Assembly (NCBI RefSeq): GCF_030397665.1
Contig: NZ_JAPUBT010000002.1
Coordinates: 157,383 to 221,382 of the forward strand
Reading direction: 5' to 3'
Length of the DNA stretch: 64,000 bases
Source: Janthinobacterium sp. SUN073
GTDB taxonomy: Bacteria; Pseudomonadota; Gammaproteobacteria; Burkholderiales; Burkholderiaceae_D
Positions 63,472 to 64,000 of this stretch are shown in pieces (positions within the stretch are counted from its first letter, which is position 1; each line of letters begins with the position of its first letter). The notes below the pieces were generated by a model that was given only the letters and a program-made list of their open reading frames with translations, was not told the origin of the DNA and did no database searches. A program made the position numbers and the translations under genes.

Positions 63472-64000
63472 GGCAGCACTCCCATCAGGTAGACAAAGGT
63501 GAAGACGCCGATCCAGATGACGTCCAGGAAGTGCCAGAACAGCGACAGGCACATCATGCGACGGCCGTTTTCCGGGGTCAGGCCATGCTTGTTCAACTGG
63601 AACATCAGGGTCACGAGCCAGATCACGCCGAACGTCACGTGCAAGCCGTGGGTACCGACCAGGGCGAAGAACGACGACAGGAACGCGCTGCGCTGCGGAC
63701 CGGCGCCTTCGTGGATCAGATGAATGAATTCATATATTTCCAGCGACAGGAAAGCCAGGCCGAACAGGCCCGTGATGCCCAGCCAGACCAGGGTGCTGCG
63801 CAATTGCTTGCGCTGCATGGCCAGCATGGCGAAGCCGTAGGTGATCGACGACAGCAGCAGCATGGCCGTGTTGACGGCCACCAGCGGCAGGTCGAACAGC
63901 GCGGCGCCCGTCGGGCCGTCCGCGTAGTTGCGGCCCACCACGGCGTACGTGGCGAACAGACAGGCGAAGATCAGGCAATCGCTCATCAGGTAGAGCCAGA
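63468..64000 (-). CDS. cyoC: Cytochrome o ubiquinol oxidase subunit III (5' part outside window)
   Basis: The visible 177 residues run from [20 protein letters not shown] to YLMGVLP at the stop. The open frame continues past the right edge without a start. Five hydrophobic segments fit the membrane subunit III of haem-copper oxidases, with [32 protein letters not shown] and [25 protein letters not shown] as conserved parts. It overlaps cyoD by 4 bp. The upstream cyoA/cyoB genes are expected beyond the window. Confidence 0.95.
   Translation of the reverse strand, partial: WLYLMSDCLIFACLFATYAVVGRNYADGPTGAALFDLPLVAVNTAMLLLSSITYGFAMLAMQRKQLRSTLVWLGITGLFGLAFLSLEIYEFIHLIHEGAGPQRSAFLSSFFALVGTHGLHVTFGVIWLVTLMFQLNKHGLTPENGRRMMCLSLFWHFLDVIWIGVFTFVYLMGVLP

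Overview
The window is GC-rich, densely coded betaproteobacterial DNA. The gene set (RegB/RegA next to a bo3-type quinol oxidase, MnmH/SelD selenium genes, ESPR-bearing two-partner-secretion adhesins, abundant c-di-GMP signalling) and protein styles fit Oxalobacteraceae, most likely Janthinobacterium or a close relative such as Duganella or Massilia. That assignment is inference, since no rRNA or tRNA gene lies in the window. It reads as chromosome: no plasmid or phage replication genes, insertion sequences or CRISPR arrays were seen.

Layout. (1) 1-7356, minus strand: a secreted/surface cluster of class 3 lipase, phage-tail-collar protein, Sel1-repeat protein and a giant ESPR/haemagglutinin-like adhesin with YDG repeats that runs off the left edge. 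(2) 7.9-12 kb: an alcohol dehydrogenase behind a perfect FNR/ANR box, a small secreted protein, and a cytochrome c-FTR1 iron permease whose start overlaps a strong Fur-box match. (3) 12-17.8 kb: an amidohydrolase, a secreted guanyl-type ribonuclease, a gamma-glutamylcyclotransferase-like protein, and a TetR-SDR-MDR oxidoreductase unit sharing a duplicated operator. (4) 17.9-25.7 kb: a signalling operon of periplasmic binding protein, hybrid histidine kinase with HPt, REC-PAS-GGDEF-EAL-REC protein and a small Cys-rich protein. (5) 25.7-38.4 kb: ordinary metabolic and envelope genes (DASS transporter, acyltransferase, Fpr, phosphoethanolamine transferase, DJ-1/PfpI, serine hydrolase, an Imm33-like pair, GFA protein, DUF3297, lipoprotein pair, glutaminyl cyclase). 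(6) 38.5-46.7 kb: LysR with divergent CidA/CidB (LrgA/LrgB), then a selenium operon mnmH-selD-ABC transporter. (7) 46.7-55.4 kb: a complete two-partner secretion locus, a 2319-residue TpsA with about 14 YDG repeats plus its TpsB. (8) 55.5-60.4 kb: a patchy region of small orphan genes, an alpha/beta-hydrolase pseudogene and a duplicated GNAT 3' end. (9) 60.4-64 kb: regA-regB-surf1-cyoD-cyoC on the minus strand, cut by the right edge.

How the parts work together. Redox and oxygen control recurs: a RegB with the quinone motif GGISNPF beside the quinol oxidase, and an FNR/ANR box at the alcohol dehydrogenase. Adhesion and biofilm functions recur too: two repeat adhesins and a GGDEF/EAL operon. 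The most interesting candidates are the selenium operon with its own phosphonate-type ABC transporter, the TetR regulon with matched operators, the ligand-sensing c-di-GMP operon, the lipase-collar-Sel1-adhesin cluster and the GNAT duplication that marks a 3.2-kb insertion or rearrangement.
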